IMG/VR virus record: IMGVR_UViG_3300033148_001917
Location: 1 to 42,695 of that record
Origin: a virus
Strand: one strand, 5' to 3'
Length of the DNA: 42,695 bases
The notes under the pieces are model-generated. The model saw only the letters and a program-made list of their open reading frames with translations, ran no database searches and was not told the DNA's origin. The translations under genes were made by a program, and so were the position numbers. This document shows positions 6,485 through 13,581 of this stretch, one piece after another. Within the stretch, counting starts at the first letter, position 1. Each line of letters starts with the position of its first letter.

Positions 6485-6551
6485 GCCACCCCCAGTAATC
6501 CTCTCTCAACAACCCTGTACGGGTTGATACTACCTTAGACTGGTGGGTGGC
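6485..6551 (+). promoter_or_regulatory. Strong stem-loop in the 5' untranslated region of the first virion gene
   Basis: GCCACCCCCAGT (6485-6496) pairs with ACTGGTGGGTGGC (6539-6551), twelve base pairs with one bulged T, and encloses a second hairpin CAACCC/GGGTTG (6510-6526). The outer stem ends eight bases before the AGGTG ribosome-binding site of the gene at 6568. It could protect the mRNA 5' end, be a processing site, or control translation. Confidence 0.65.
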
Positions 6552-6567
6552 TCCTTATAGGTGAAAA

Positions 6568-6963
6568 ATGCTCCAAACTCTCATAGACGAGATAACAAAC
6601 GATCCTCTCACAAAGGGGTACGCAGGGATGACAGATCAAGAGGTTGTGGATTCGCTCAACGCTTCAAACAGATCTCTCCCTACTCCTCCGGTCAATGGTG
6701 GGCAATTAATGGAGAATATTGACTCTAGTGAGTTTGCTAGTTTAACTCCATCAAACGTGTCTAATCTACAAATCTTAGTAACGGCAGCTCAAGGTGGATT
6801 AGATCTGAACAACGCAAACGTCTTTCAGGACATTGAAGACATCTTTTCACCTGGATCTGCTAGTCATAACTCGATCTCAGCCTTAAAAAGTTTCTCAGGG
6901 TCAAGAGCGCAAGAACTCAAACTTCCCAAAGTTAAATTAGGTCATGTTGAGGAGGCTAGATAG
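6568..6963 (+). CDS. Hypothetical virion-associated protein, 131 aa
   Basis: ATG preceded by AGGTG. The protein opens with a helical LIDEITNDPLTKGYAGMTDQ segment that recalls small proteins found beside tail-appendage genes in environmental phages, then Asn/Ser-rich text and a basic end (RAQELKLPKVKLGHVEEAR). First gene of the rightward virion block. Function unknown. Confidence 0.7.
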   Translation: MLQTLIDEITNDPLTKGYAGMTDQEVVDSLNASNRSLPTPPVNGGQLMENIDSSEFASLTPSNVSNLQILVTAAQGGLDLNNANVFQDIEDIFSPGSASHNSISALKSFSGSRAQELKLPKVKLGHVEEAR

Positions 6964-7025
6964 TGGCAAATTATTTCGGTAAGCCCATGTGTTTTATGCA
7001 TAGTTCAAACCATAGGGGTAATTAA
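6963..7025 (+). CDS. Possible 20-aa peptide
   Basis: A GTG frame overlaps the previous stop and has GGAGG eight bases upstream; it ends two bases before the TTG start of the next gene. It may serve only to keep ribosomes moving across the gap. Short, so weakly supported. Confidence 0.25.
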   Translation: MANYFGKPMCFMHSSNHRGN

Positions 7026-7026
7026 A

Positions 7027-7575
7027 TTGGCAAACGAAGTCCTTATAAAAGACGGCACAGCGAAAGTTTGGGCTGATACTACGGATTACTCCTCGACAGT
7101 TTCAGGCCTTTCAAGAACCCATCAAATCGATCTTACAAGTGTATCAGCAGCCGCCTCAAGGCAAGGTGCTAAAGCTGACTTAGGAGCAACGAGAGCAAGA
7201 CAGTTCGCGGTTTTGGTTGGAATAGAGATCGCCGCAAGTGCCGCTAGTGATGAATTGATTAGCATTTATTGGGCGGCAAGCCCTTCAACCACAGCAGGTA
7301 ATGCAAACCCTGGCGGTACGAGTGGTGCAGATGCAGCTTATACAGGCACTTCAGGTGATTCATTAGCAGACTCTTTAAAACAACTAGAATTTATCGGAAG
7401 TCTTGTCACCACTGCGGACAATACAACGACTGTTCAATATGGGCAGGTAGGGATTTTAACTGACATTCCTAGATATGGGATGCCTGTTGTTGTGAATAAT
7501 TCTACAGGCGCATTAATGACTGATGCTGTTGAAATGTTTATCGCTTTATTGCCGTTAATAGACGAAGTTCAATAA
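7027..7575 (+). CDS. Putative structural protein, 182 aa
   Basis: TTG start with AGGGG eight bases upstream. The composition is that of a beta-rich virion surface protein: low Cys, many Ala/Ser/Thr/Gly, with strands such as RQFAVLVGIEIAAS and GMPVVVNNSTGALM. It lies between other appendage genes and is followed directly by a LamG-like protein. Likely a decoration or tail-appendage subunit; no family name. Confidence 0.65.
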   Translation: MANEVLIKDGTAKVWADTTDYSSTVSGLSRTHQIDLTSVSAAASRQGAKADLGATRARQFAVLVGIEIAASAASDELISIYWAASPSTTAGNANPGGTSGADAAYTGTSGDSLADSLKQLEFIGSLVTTADNTTTVQYGQVGILTDIPRYGMPVVVNNSTGALMTDAVEMFIALLPLIDEVQ

Positions 7576-8360
7576 TGGCTCGTTTGTTTGATGACGCTTC
7601 AAGTCAATACCTGGAGATATCAAAAGCAATAGTTAGTAGTTACCCTTTAACAATGGCTTGTTGGTTCAATTCTAACGATCTAACCACTGGCCAGACATTA
7701 ATATGTATAGGTGATACAGCAACAGATGCTAATTTTTTCCGGCTCACAGCACAAGGTAATGCTGCTGGAGACCCGTTAAGAGCACAATCCTCATCACCGA
7801 CCGCAAACCGCTTTTGGGATACAACAACAGGGTATAGTGCAAATACATTGCATCATGCGGCGGCAGTTTTTACCTCCGCCTCAAGTCTACAAAGCTTTAT
7901 AGACGGTGATGGATCTGGCGCTTATGGGTCTTCTGCAAATCCTACTCCAACAGGCTTAGATACTACATCTATTGGGAGACGAGGTGTTCTAACCCCGATC
8001 CAGTATATGTCAGGACATATCGCAGAGGCAGGTATTTGGAATGTTGCTTTAACTCAGGCTGAAATTGATTTATTAGCTGCCGGTCATCCTCCGTCCGATA
8101 TTCGCCCAAGTAATTTAGTTGATCATTGGTTATCGGAAGAAAGCTCAAATCCCGAAAAAGGTTTAATAAATAGTAATAATATGTCTGTTATAGGGGCTAT
8201 TCGATCCAACCACCCCAGAATAATAAGACCTACTGCTCAAATAATAAGTTTCCCTACAGCGGCAGCACCAGCAGGAAGAATAATGAGCAGTTTAGCAAAT
8301 CATGGTGGTTTAGCGGGTAAAGGTGGTTTGGCCGGGCAGGGGGGAGGACTTGCATCCTAA
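7575..8360 (+). CDS. LamG/concanavalin-like virion protein with Gly-rich tail
   Basis: The 261-residue protein has the LamG-type jelly-roll pattern: [23 protein letters not shown], a run of strands, [19 protein letters not shown], then [21 protein letters not shown]. This last element is diagnostic for the laminin-G-like superfamily used for carbohydrate binding. The C terminus is a Gly/Leu/Ala repeat ([19 protein letters not shown]) common in phage appendage proteins. It likely binds glycans on the host or at the virion surface. Its 3' end meets the antisense homing endonuclease gene. Confidence 0.8.
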   Translation: MARLFDDASSQYLEISKAIVSSYPLTMACWFNSNDLTTGQTLICIGDTATDANFFRLTAQGNAAGDPLRAQSSSPTANRFWDTTTGYSANTLHHAAAVFTSASSLQSFIDGDGSGAYGSSANPTPTGLDTTSIGRRGVLTPIQYMSGHIAEAGIWNVALTQAEIDLLAAGHPPSDIRPSNLVDHWLSEESSNPEKGLINSNNMSVIGAIRSNHPRIIRPTAQIISFPTAAAPAGRIMSSLANHGGLAGKGGLAGQGGGLAS

Positions 8361-9016
8361 GGCAACCATGTTATGCCATTAATAACATCACGTATTGTTC
8401 TAGGAGCTACACCGAATTTTATAGCTAATTGGTTTGGTGTCATTATAGAGTTAGTTCTTATAAATTCTGCGGCTTCTTCAGTGAGCTTTACATTACGATG
8501 ACCTATTCGTCTTTCGGTTCTGGATATAGAAAAAACAACATGTTTTGGTCTGCGTTGATTATTTGCTTGCTGTTTGTAAGTAGCCCAACGGCAGTTTTCA
8601 GGAGAATAATTACCGTTATTATCAATTCTGTCTATGGTCAGTCCATCAGGACGTACGCCCATATCGGCGTAGAAATTTTCAAAGGAATCCCAACGCTTAC
8701 ATACAGATATACCTCTGCCGCCATAATGTTTCCATCTTCTATTATTAGGATTATTACAGCGATCTCTAAGTCCTTCCCAAGAGGCGTATGTTTTAGTTTT
8801 GGACATTCCATGAGTTATACCGCTGGGGTCAGTTTTCATGATGCAACCACAACTACGACTTACTTTTTGCCTAAGACTTTTTCCAAGCACATGCTTTGTA
8901 ATGCCGCAATCACATTGACAGAGCCATCTAGCATCACCTCTTGGCCCATTTTTAGCACGATGAATAACAGTCCATCTATCAAATTTATACCCTGTAATAT
9001 CAATAAATCTCTGCAT
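8357..9016 (-). CDS. HNH homing-type endonuclease with zinc finger and C-terminal HTH
   Basis: I start at ATG 9016, seven bases after GGAGGG; a longer upstream frame lacks such a site. The 219-residue protein has [12 protein letters not shown] and a zinc site CQCDCG near 33-38 with SCGC near 55, the HNH core with [12 protein letters not shown] and [20 protein letters not shown], and a DNA-binding tail ([21 protein letters not shown]). This domain order is typical of free-standing phage homing endonucleases. It lies antisense between two virion genes and touches both, so it is an insertion. The target is likely the uninterrupted junction in related phages. Confidence 0.9.
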   Translation of the reverse strand: MQRFIDITGYKFDRWTVIHRAKNGPRGDARWLCQCDCGITKHVLGKSLRQKVSRSCGCIMKTDPSGITHGMSKTKTYASWEGLRDRCNNPNNRRWKHYGGRGISVCKRWDSFENFYADMGVRPDGLTIDRIDNNGNYSPENCRWATYKQQANNQRRPKHVVFSISRTERRIGHRNVKLTEEAAEFIRTNSIMTPNQLAIKFGVAPRTIRDVINGITWLP

Positions 9017-9060
9017 TTTATGACCCTCCATCCAATGTCCATACAAAGTATACCACAATA

Positions 9061-10566
9061 ATGAGAGATATTATACTAGCGGATACAGTTTATATCGCCT
9101 TCACGACTCGCGCATTTGCCACTGGTATTCCAACGGCATTAGCCGGAACTCCTGTTGTTTCCGCTTATGAAGACGCTGGACTTACTCAAATAACCGCAGG
9201 GATTACGCTCGGAGTAGACCATGATTCCGTCACCGGGCTTAACATGCTTACTATCGTTGCTACAGGGGCGAATGGGTACGAAAGTGGTAAAGACTATCAA
9301 CTTGTAATAACTACAGGAACAGTAGGAGGGGTCTCGGTAGTTGGGGAGGTTGTAGGCCAGTTTACTATTGACAATACAGCTAAGGCTGTTTGGGATAGAG
9401 TCTTAACTGGTGCTACACATAATATAGCGACAAGTGCAGGGCGTAGACTGAGGGGTATTCAAGAATTCCAGGGTTATGAGAATGGCGCTATCTGGATCGA
9501 TACTGTTAACGGTACGGCAGGGACGACAGACTACGAAAACGGCACAGTTGAGAACCCAGTAGACTCGATAGCTGATGCTAATACGATTGCCTCAAGTCTG
9601 GGTATTTCACGTTTTGAAGTAGCCCCTGGATCAACTATTACCCTAGCAGCAGCACAGGTAAGCCAGATATTTGATGGGCATGGCTGGATTCTTGCGCTTG
9701 GTGGGCAGAATATATCAAATACTCTATTTCACGGTGCTGATGTAACAGGTACAGGAACCACCGCGACAGGAGAGTGTGAAATATCCCACAGCCATATAGG
9801 TAACGTGACCGTCGGGGAGTGTCATTTTGACGACTGTGGTATTTCTGGAACAGTAACCGCAGGCGCAGCGGGCGACTATACCTTTAGCCATTGTTATTCC
9901 GAGGTAGCAGGTAATGGATCGTGGACATTCGACTTCGTAGGCTCTGGCGGGAACATTGGCCTAAGCCTTAGAGACCATTCTGGCGGAGTCACAATAAACA
10001 ATAAAGATGGTGGCACCGACACTGACACCATGACAATAGAGGGAGACGGCCAGTTAATTGTCGCAGCTTCAAGTAGTGGCGCTATTTCAAGAAGGGGTAA
10101 TTTCAAAATAACAAACACAGGTGGGGCTACTCTCACTAATGACGACAACACCGCTAACATAGCTTTAACAGTAGAAGACACTAACGAACTACAAACAGAC
10201 TGGGCGAATGGAGGAAGGTTAGACACTATACTAGACGGCGCAAGCACTCACAGCGCCGCAGATGTGTGGACTGCCGCAGGCAGGACTTTGACTGATGGTA
10301 TTCAGAAGAACGCAACATTCAGTAACTTTGAGTTTTTGATGGTAGACTCTACAGATCACGTAACGCCCAAGACAGGCTTAACAGTAACAGGTCAACGATC
10401 AATAGACGGAGCTGCGTTTGCGTCCGTATCAGGCTCAATAGCAGAAGTCTCAAATGGTATCTATCAGTTTGACGCGGTAGCAGCAGATACAAATGGAGAT
10501 GTAATAACCTGGCGCTTCTCAAGTGCAGGGGCAGATGATCGATTTGTAACAATTACTACCCAGTGA
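9061..10566 (+). CDS. Tail fibre or appendage protein, 501 aa
   Basis: The middle of this protein is a long series of short strands with turn-forming Gly/Asn/Asp and repeated Cys-His motifs ([30 protein letters not shown]), suggesting a right-handed beta-helix from about residue 150 to 360. Near 380 it has [19 protein letters not shown], a segment that recurs in appendage proteins of aquatic phages, and it ends in a beta-sandwich-like region. Likely a trimeric fibre or baseplate appendage. No ribosome-binding site precedes its ATG, probably because the homing endonuclease insertion replaced the upstream sequence. Confidence 0.65.
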   Translation: MRDIILADTVYIAFTTRAFATGIPTALAGTPVVSAYEDAGLTQITAGITLGVDHDSVTGLNMLTIVATGANGYESGKDYQLVITTGTVGGVSVVGEVVGQFTIDNTAKAVWDRVLTGATHNIATSAGRRLRGIQEFQGYENGAIWIDTVNGTAGTTDYENGTVENPVDSIADANTIASSLGISRFEVAPGSTITLAAAQVSQIFDGHGWILALGGQNISNTLFHGADVTGTGTTATGECEISHSHIGNVTVGECHFDDCGISGTVTAGAAGDYTFSHCYSEVAGNGSWTFDFVGSGGNIGLSLRDHSGGVTINNKDGGTDTDTMTIEGDGQLIVAASSSGAISRRGNFKITNTGGATLTNDDNTANIALTVEDTNELQTDWANGGRLDTILDGASTHSAADVWTAAGRTLTDGIQKNATFSNFEFLMVDSTDHVTPKTGLTVTGQRSIDGAAFASVSGSIAEVSNGIYQFDAVAADTNGDVITWRFSSAGADDRFVTITTQ

Positions 10567-10763
10567 TTTGTATAGACTGCCAAGAAGACAAGACAGATTT
10601 TAACCCTGATTACCGCCGTAAAACCAGATTAAAACTCTACTGTACAGACTGTGAAGAAAAAAGACGTGAGTACACAATTAATGACGATGACTCTCACGAT
10701 AAACGAGAGATAAAACGCCTAGAAAGACGGATAACCGAGTTAGAGCTTCTCATCTCTGGCTAG
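10563..10763 (+). CDS. Zinc-ribbon protein with coiled-coil tail, 66 aa
   Basis: GTG start overlapping the previous stop by four bases. CIDC and CTDC pairs 21 residues apart form a zinc ribbon and are followed by an acidic stretch and a leucine-heptad helix (IKRLERRITELELLI). It closes the rightward appendage operon and overlaps the opposing gene tail-to-tail by 24 bases. Confidence 0.65.
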   Translation: MICIDCQEDKTDFNPDYRRKTRLKLYCTDCEEKRREYTINDDDSHDKREIKRLERRITELELLISG

Positions 10764-10880
10764 CTTTTCTAACACAGCCAGGTATAAATAATTAGCCTTA
10801 GTCCTTGTCTGTTTACTGGCTTGTTTAACGACTCTCTCGACTTCTTCGGGGGAAAGCTTAAGGGGTTGCTGTGTTTTCAT
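10740..10880 (-). CDS. Hypothetical basic protein, 46 aa
   Basis: Last gene of the leftward block 11.8-10.7 kb, overlapping the gene before it by ATGA. Lys/Glu-rich and helical (LSPEEVERVVKQASKQTRTK). Function unknown. Confidence 0.55.
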   Translation of the reverse strand: MKTQQPLKLSPEEVERVVKQASKQTRTKANYLYLAVLEKLARDEKL

Positions 10881-11038
10881 GCTTGAGCCTCTAAGGTTGT
10901 TAATTCAAGTAATTGGAACACTACCTGACCATTTAAAGTTACAGTGTATTCTTTAAGACAAGAAGCCAGACGCATCATATCGTTATAATCTGATGTCTTG
11001 ATAAGCGCCTGACCCCATGAAGTGAATAGCTGGTACAT
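10877..11038 (-). CDS. Hypothetical protein, 53 aa
   Basis: ATG 11038 overlaps the stop of the upstream gene. Contains MYQLFTSWGQALIKTSD and a strand-rich end (EYTVTLNGQVVFQLLELTTLE). No family recognised. Linked by four-base overlaps on both sides, so probably co-translated. Confidence 0.6.
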   Translation of the reverse strand: MYQLFTSWGQALIKTSDYNDMMRLASCLKEYTVTLNGQVVFQLLELTTLEAQA

Positions 11039-11424
11039 TATATCCACTCCTGCTTTAGGGCATAGCCGCCATTAGAATCAAGCTGGCCGTTACGGGTTCC
11101 ATGAGGTTTATCAGTACCATTAGGCCAGAGTGTGTAGCCAAGGTTATAAACAAGGCTGAAACCCATGCCCATGCCACAGCCGCCGATCTTGATACCACCG
11201 TTATCAGCGCGCTTTTCATCCATAGCACGGGCAGCAAGCCACGTAATATCTTGAACATCAGCGCCAGAGCCTATAATCAGGCTTACATGCCTCATCATTC
11301 CAGAGCGTGAGACATGGCGCAGTATGGTGTAAACAGTATCACCGGGCTTTAAGAGGTCGCGCAGCCTGTCGCAAGCTTCGGCACGTTCATTGATAGCTTG
11401 TTGTTTTTTTGTGATTGTTTGCAT
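11038..11424 (-). CDS. Conserved phage hypothetical protein, 128 aa
   Basis: AGGAG precedes ATG 11424. The protein has the features of a widespread small phage family of unknown function: LKPGDTVYTILRHVSRSGMMRHVSLII, then GGCGMGMGFSLVYNLGYTLWP and a basic C terminus. The HVSRSGMxR and GMGMGFxLVYxLxxxLxP motifs are the signature. Function unknown. Confidence 0.75.
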   Translation of the reverse strand: MQTITKKQQAINERAEACDRLRDLLKPGDTVYTILRHVSRSGMMRHVSLIIGSGADVQDITWLAARAMDEKRADNGGIKIGGCGMGMGFSLVYNLGYTLWPNGTDKPHGTRNGQLDSNGGYALKQEWI

Positions 11425-11446
11425 GGTTATTTACTCCTATAGTGTG

Positions 11447-11638
11447 TTAGTTGAAAGCCCCGTCAAAGAAATCTTGCTCAAGTTCTGAAAGTTGTCCGGG
11501 TGTATAAATAAATACCTCGTCAGCCAACTGCTTTAGTTCATTGATTGAGCCAGCCCGACAAGCTGCATGATATAAAGGCTCGTCATTCATAAACAAAAGG
11601 CTTAGTTCTTGATCGCTGTACTGTGTAATGTTTTGCAT
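11447..11638 (-). CDS. Hypothetical acidic protein, 63 aa
   Basis: GGAGGGA precedes ATG 11638. Acidic and helical, ending LSELEQDFFDGAFN. Possibly a small DNA mimic or inhibitor by charge, but nothing in the sequence proves this. Confidence 0.6.
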   Translation of the reverse strand: MQNITQYSDQELSLLFMNDEPLYHAACRAGSINELKQLADEVFIYTPGQLSELEQDFFDGAFN

Positions 11639-11657
11639 TCTCTATCCCTCCATAGGG

Positions 11658-11798
11658 TTATAGGATTAACTGGATAGCTTCTGATTCAGTGATAAGACCG
11701 ACTTCCAGCTTGGCTTGGACTTCATATAACCAGTTTAAGCGGTCGATTGAGTCAGTAGCCATTTTCTCGATACTTAGAATGTCGTTGAATTTGTTCAT
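11658..11798 (-). CDS. Hypothetical protein, 46 aa; first gene of leftward block
   Basis: TAGGAGGCGACCAAATG makes ATG 11798 the start rather than longer upstream frames. Helical (ILSIEKMATDSIDRLNWLYE). Transcribed divergently from the possible small terminase, from the AT-rich region 11799-11913. Confidence 0.6.
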   Translation of the reverse strand: MNKFNDILSIEKMATDSIDRLNWLYEVQAKLEVGLITESEAIQLIL

Positions 11799-11913
11799 TT
11801 GGTCGCCTCCTAGTAAGTAACTACAGTATACATACATAGTAACAAATAGCAAGTAAATAATACTAATTAATACATATACAAGTTAGTGACCACTAACCCA
11901 AAAGACTATACAA
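11799..11913. promoter_or_regulatory. Divergent AT-rich control region
   Basis: 115 bp between divergent genes with very high A+T, GTTAC direct repeats (for example around 11818-11845) and the 16-bp palindrome at 11882-11897. Likely holds promoters for both directions; I do not see a textbook -35/-10 pair. Confidence 0.6.
11882..11897. promoter_or_regulatory. 16-bp palindromic operator-like site, copy 1
   Basis: GTTAGTGACCACTAAC, with perfect seven-base arms GTTAGTG and CACTAAC. It shares all but the three central bases with 12749-12764. It ends 17 bases before the ATG of the gene at 11914. No T-run follows, so it is an operator rather than a terminator. Confidence 0.75.
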
Positions 11914-12282
11914 ATGAGTGAAGTAACCAAAAGACAACAAAAGAACCTCCGAGACAAGATAATTGCTGCTGCTGAAAAGATAGTTCCCAGGCTGTGTGAT
12001 AACGCTCTTGGTGAACTCAAGGACAAGGAAGGCAATAAAACGGAGATGTCTCCGAGCATGGTCAAGTCAGCAGAGGCTATACTATCCAGGTCAGTACCTA
12101 CTCTACAATCAACGGAGTATGTAGAACGTAAAGACTCCCTTACCGAGTCTGAACAGATAGACAGACTCAAGGCTTTAGTCCAGAAGAACCCCGACCTATT
12201 AAAGACTTTAAACAAGATAGCCGAACAAGGCATAGTTATACCCATAGCGGCTACGGAATATCCAGATGAAAAGACGGCGTGA
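11914..12282 (+). CDS. Possible small terminase subunit
   Basis: A basic helical N terminus (SEVTKRQQKNLRDKIIAAAEKIVPRL), a central helical part (SPSMVKSAEAILSRSVPTLQS) and a coiled-coil-like C terminus fit small terminase architecture (DNA-binding helix, oligomerisation domain, TerL-binding tail), and the 122-residue length is plausible. However, it is separated from TerL by over 6 kb that include the glycan cassette. No confident motif. The alternative is an early DNA-binding regulator. Confidence 0.4.
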   Translation: MSEVTKRQQKNLRDKIIAAAEKIVPRLCDNALGELKDKEGNKTEMSPSMVKSAEAILSRSVPTLQSTEYVERKDSLTESEQIDRLKALVQKNPDLLKTLNKIAEQGIVIPIAATEYPDEKTA

Positions 12283-12418
12283 ATACACCAGAGTCCAATA
12301 CTTCGACACCAAGCTAGACAGATACGTTGAGGCAAGGATAGATAAGGACGGTAAGCAACAAGGAATGAAAGTCCTACCTGACCCACTAAACCCGTTTAAA
12401 CACGTAGCCAGACCATGA
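12266..12418 (+). CDS. Small basic hypothetical protein, 50 aa
   Basis: ATG lies inside the end of the previous gene. Strongly basic N terminus (MKRRREYTRVQYFDTKLDRY) and Pro/Lys-rich end. Overlap on both sides supports translation. Perhaps nucleic-acid binding. Confidence 0.5.
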   Translation: MKRRREYTRVQYFDTKLDRYVEARIDKDGKQQGMKVLPDPLNPFKHVARP

Positions 12419-12483
12419 TATTCATAGTAGGCACAGTAATAGCTATTATACTGATAGCCCTATGGAGGCTCTACCATTGGTAG
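12415..12483 (+). CDS. Single-pass membrane microprotein, 22 aa
   Basis: An ATGA overlap leads into MIFIVGTVIAIILIALWRLY, which is almost entirely one transmembrane helix with a positively charged end. Such microproteins are often missed. It could modulate a membrane process or simply keep coupling intact. Confidence 0.45.
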   Translation: MIFIVGTVIAIILIALWRLYHW

Positions 12484-12665
12484 ACGCCATCAAACAAGTA
12501 CAAAAGGCTCTTGATAAACAAGGTGTCCCGGTAAAAGGCAGGAAGCTAGCCTTTCAAGGCATAGACGGCAACGCTTACCTATTAAGTATGGATAAACCCA
12601 ACAAAGACTTGATTGAACTAATGCCTGAATACTTACGTAATGCTTATTATGAGGATATTGGTTGA
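12462..12665 (+). CDS. Hypothetical protein, 67 aa
   Basis: Overlaps the membrane microprotein by 22 bases in another frame. Soluble, with LPLVDAIKQVQKALDKQG and an acidic end (NAYYEDIG). No family recognised. Confidence 0.55.
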   Translation: MEALPLVDAIKQVQKALDKQGVPVKGRKLAFQGIDGNAYLLSMDKPNKDLIELMPEYLRNAYYEDIG

Positions 12666-13103
12666 TATGGTTATCCTCTCCCCTCATTCCTTCTCAAATG
12701 TTATTGATTCTCATTCTCATCTACTATTTAATATAATGTATATCGCACGTTAGTACTCACTAACACATAGTTATAGCCTCCATAGCAAGCATATAAGCCT
12801 CTAACTACTCTAAGCAGTAGGTAGTATAGGGTAAGATGAGTTAAGCCCTTGTACACGCTACAGCGTGGCTCTAACAACTATGTAGGGGCGTATCTAGGTA
12901 GGTTCCTGGTATGAATAGGGCTTACCCCCCTTTATGTAGAGTGATATCCCCGCTATCCCAATCTAAGATTTTACAAGAGATATCATTCAACCCTATTACA
13001 AGTAGGTTATTAGACTAAATAGAGGGTATATCGGGGGTAAGAAAAGGCTTGTTAATACCAATCTGTCGGTGTAGAGTTCGTCTTTTGTCGGAGTAACATT
13101 GAC
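12666..13103. other. 438-bp gene-free region with promoter, palindrome and stems
   Basis: No gene fits here. It holds a TATAAT -10-like box at 12732-12737 without a good -35, the 16-bp palindrome at 12749-12764 just downstream of it, and several stems: CTACT/AGTAG near 12808, CACGC/GCGTG near 12856, and a 7-bp TAAGCCC/GGGCTTA pair joining about 12842 with 12926. It could be an untranslated leader for the operon from 13104, or a packaging site, because the possible small terminase lies just upstream. Confidence 0.5.
12749..12764. promoter_or_regulatory. 16-bp palindromic operator-like site, copy 2
   Basis: GTTAGTACTCACTAAC, sharing 13 of 16 bases with 11882-11897. It sits 11 bases after the TATAAT box, where a repressor would block the start of transcription of the operon that leads to the glycan and packaging genes. 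Confidence 0.75.
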
Positions 13104-13259
13104 ATGAGAGAGTTATTACAGAGAATAGGATGGTCTCAGGCTTACTTTTCGAGGCTGATTGGAAGGAATGAAAAGACGGTTTGCCGATGGGTGAACGGAG
13201 ACCCTGACCCTGTAGCCATGAAGTACCTGGAGCTAGTCTGTAGGATGGTGGGGGTATGA
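13104..13259 (+). CDS. Small HTH DNA-binding protein, 51 aa
   Basis: ATG 13104 opens a frame for MRELLQRIGWSQAYFSRLIG, then NEKTVCRWVNGDPDPVAMKY. The SQAYFSRLIGRNEKTVCRWVNG part is a classic XRE/Cro helix-turn-helix. At 51 residues it is close to a minimal Cro. It lies directly downstream of the 16-bp palindrome region and could be its ligand. The four-base overlap with the next gene indicates an operon. Confidence 0.7.
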   Translation: MRELLQRIGWSQAYFSRLIGRNEKTVCRWVNGDPDPVAMKYLELVCRMVGV

Positions 13260-13465
13260 AAGTCCGTGATATAAATGACATCGGCTCTACAGAAGAAGAA
13301 CAGGCAATAATATCAAAACGTATTGATGACGAAGATTATCTAACTTGTAGTTGTGGTAGTAAAGAATTCCACGTCCTCACAAGCGATCTTGCTGGGATGT
13401 TAAAAATAGATGGTTTTAAATGCGTGTATTGTGAGATAGGAATAATAGGGAAATTACCCGCATGA
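13256..13465 (+). CDS. Zinc-binding hypothetical protein, 69 aa
   Basis: ATGA overlap with the HTH gene. Two Cys pairs (CSCGSKEF and CVYC, about 25 residues apart) form a zinc-ribbon fold that follows an acidic N-terminal helix. Similar zinc-ribbon proteins in phages are transcription accessory factors or of unknown role. Confidence 0.6.
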   Translation: MKVRDINDIGSTEEEQAIISKRIDDEDYLTCSCGSKEFHVLTSDLAGMLKIDGFKCVYCEIGIIGKLPA

Positions 13466-13581
13466 TTACTGAATATAGACACGTTCTAATGCTTGCTGAG
13501 AGGTTGAGGAAAAAGTATAAAAAGACATTCACATGGAAAGAACTTCGGGAAGAAAAAAGAAAGATGTATGAAGGCAAATGA
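13462..13581 (+). CDS. Small basic protein, 39 aa
   Basis: ATGA overlap with the genes on both sides. Very basic and helical (RLRKKYKKTFTWKELREEKR). Function unknown; probably real because the overlaps are exact on both ends. Confidence 0.5.
   Translation: MITEYRHVLMLAERLRKKYKKTFTWKELREEKRKMYEGK

Noticed and set aside
6419-6538. A 39-aa frame across the terminator
   Set aside because: It starts in the leader, runs through the terminator hairpin and its T-run, has no ribosome-binding site and looks accidental.
6087-6567. Group I intron, RNase P RNA or known giant phage RNA
   Set aside because: I looked for the conserved core segments of group I introns and RNase P and did not find them; the length is shorter than GOLLD or ROOL RNAs and there is no interrupted gene.
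8429-9061. 210-aa plus-strand frame between the LamG-like and fibre-like genes
   Set aside because: It is the antisense shadow of the HNH endonuclease, which has clear zinc and HNH motifs.
6568-10566. Diversity-generating retroelement near the appendage genes
   Set aside because: No reverse transcriptase, no template/variable repeat pair and no CLec fold with VR-like end was seen anywhere in the genome.
12666-12752. 28-aa frame after the gene at 12462
   Set aside because: No ribosome-binding site; it runs through the promoter-like and palindrome sequences.
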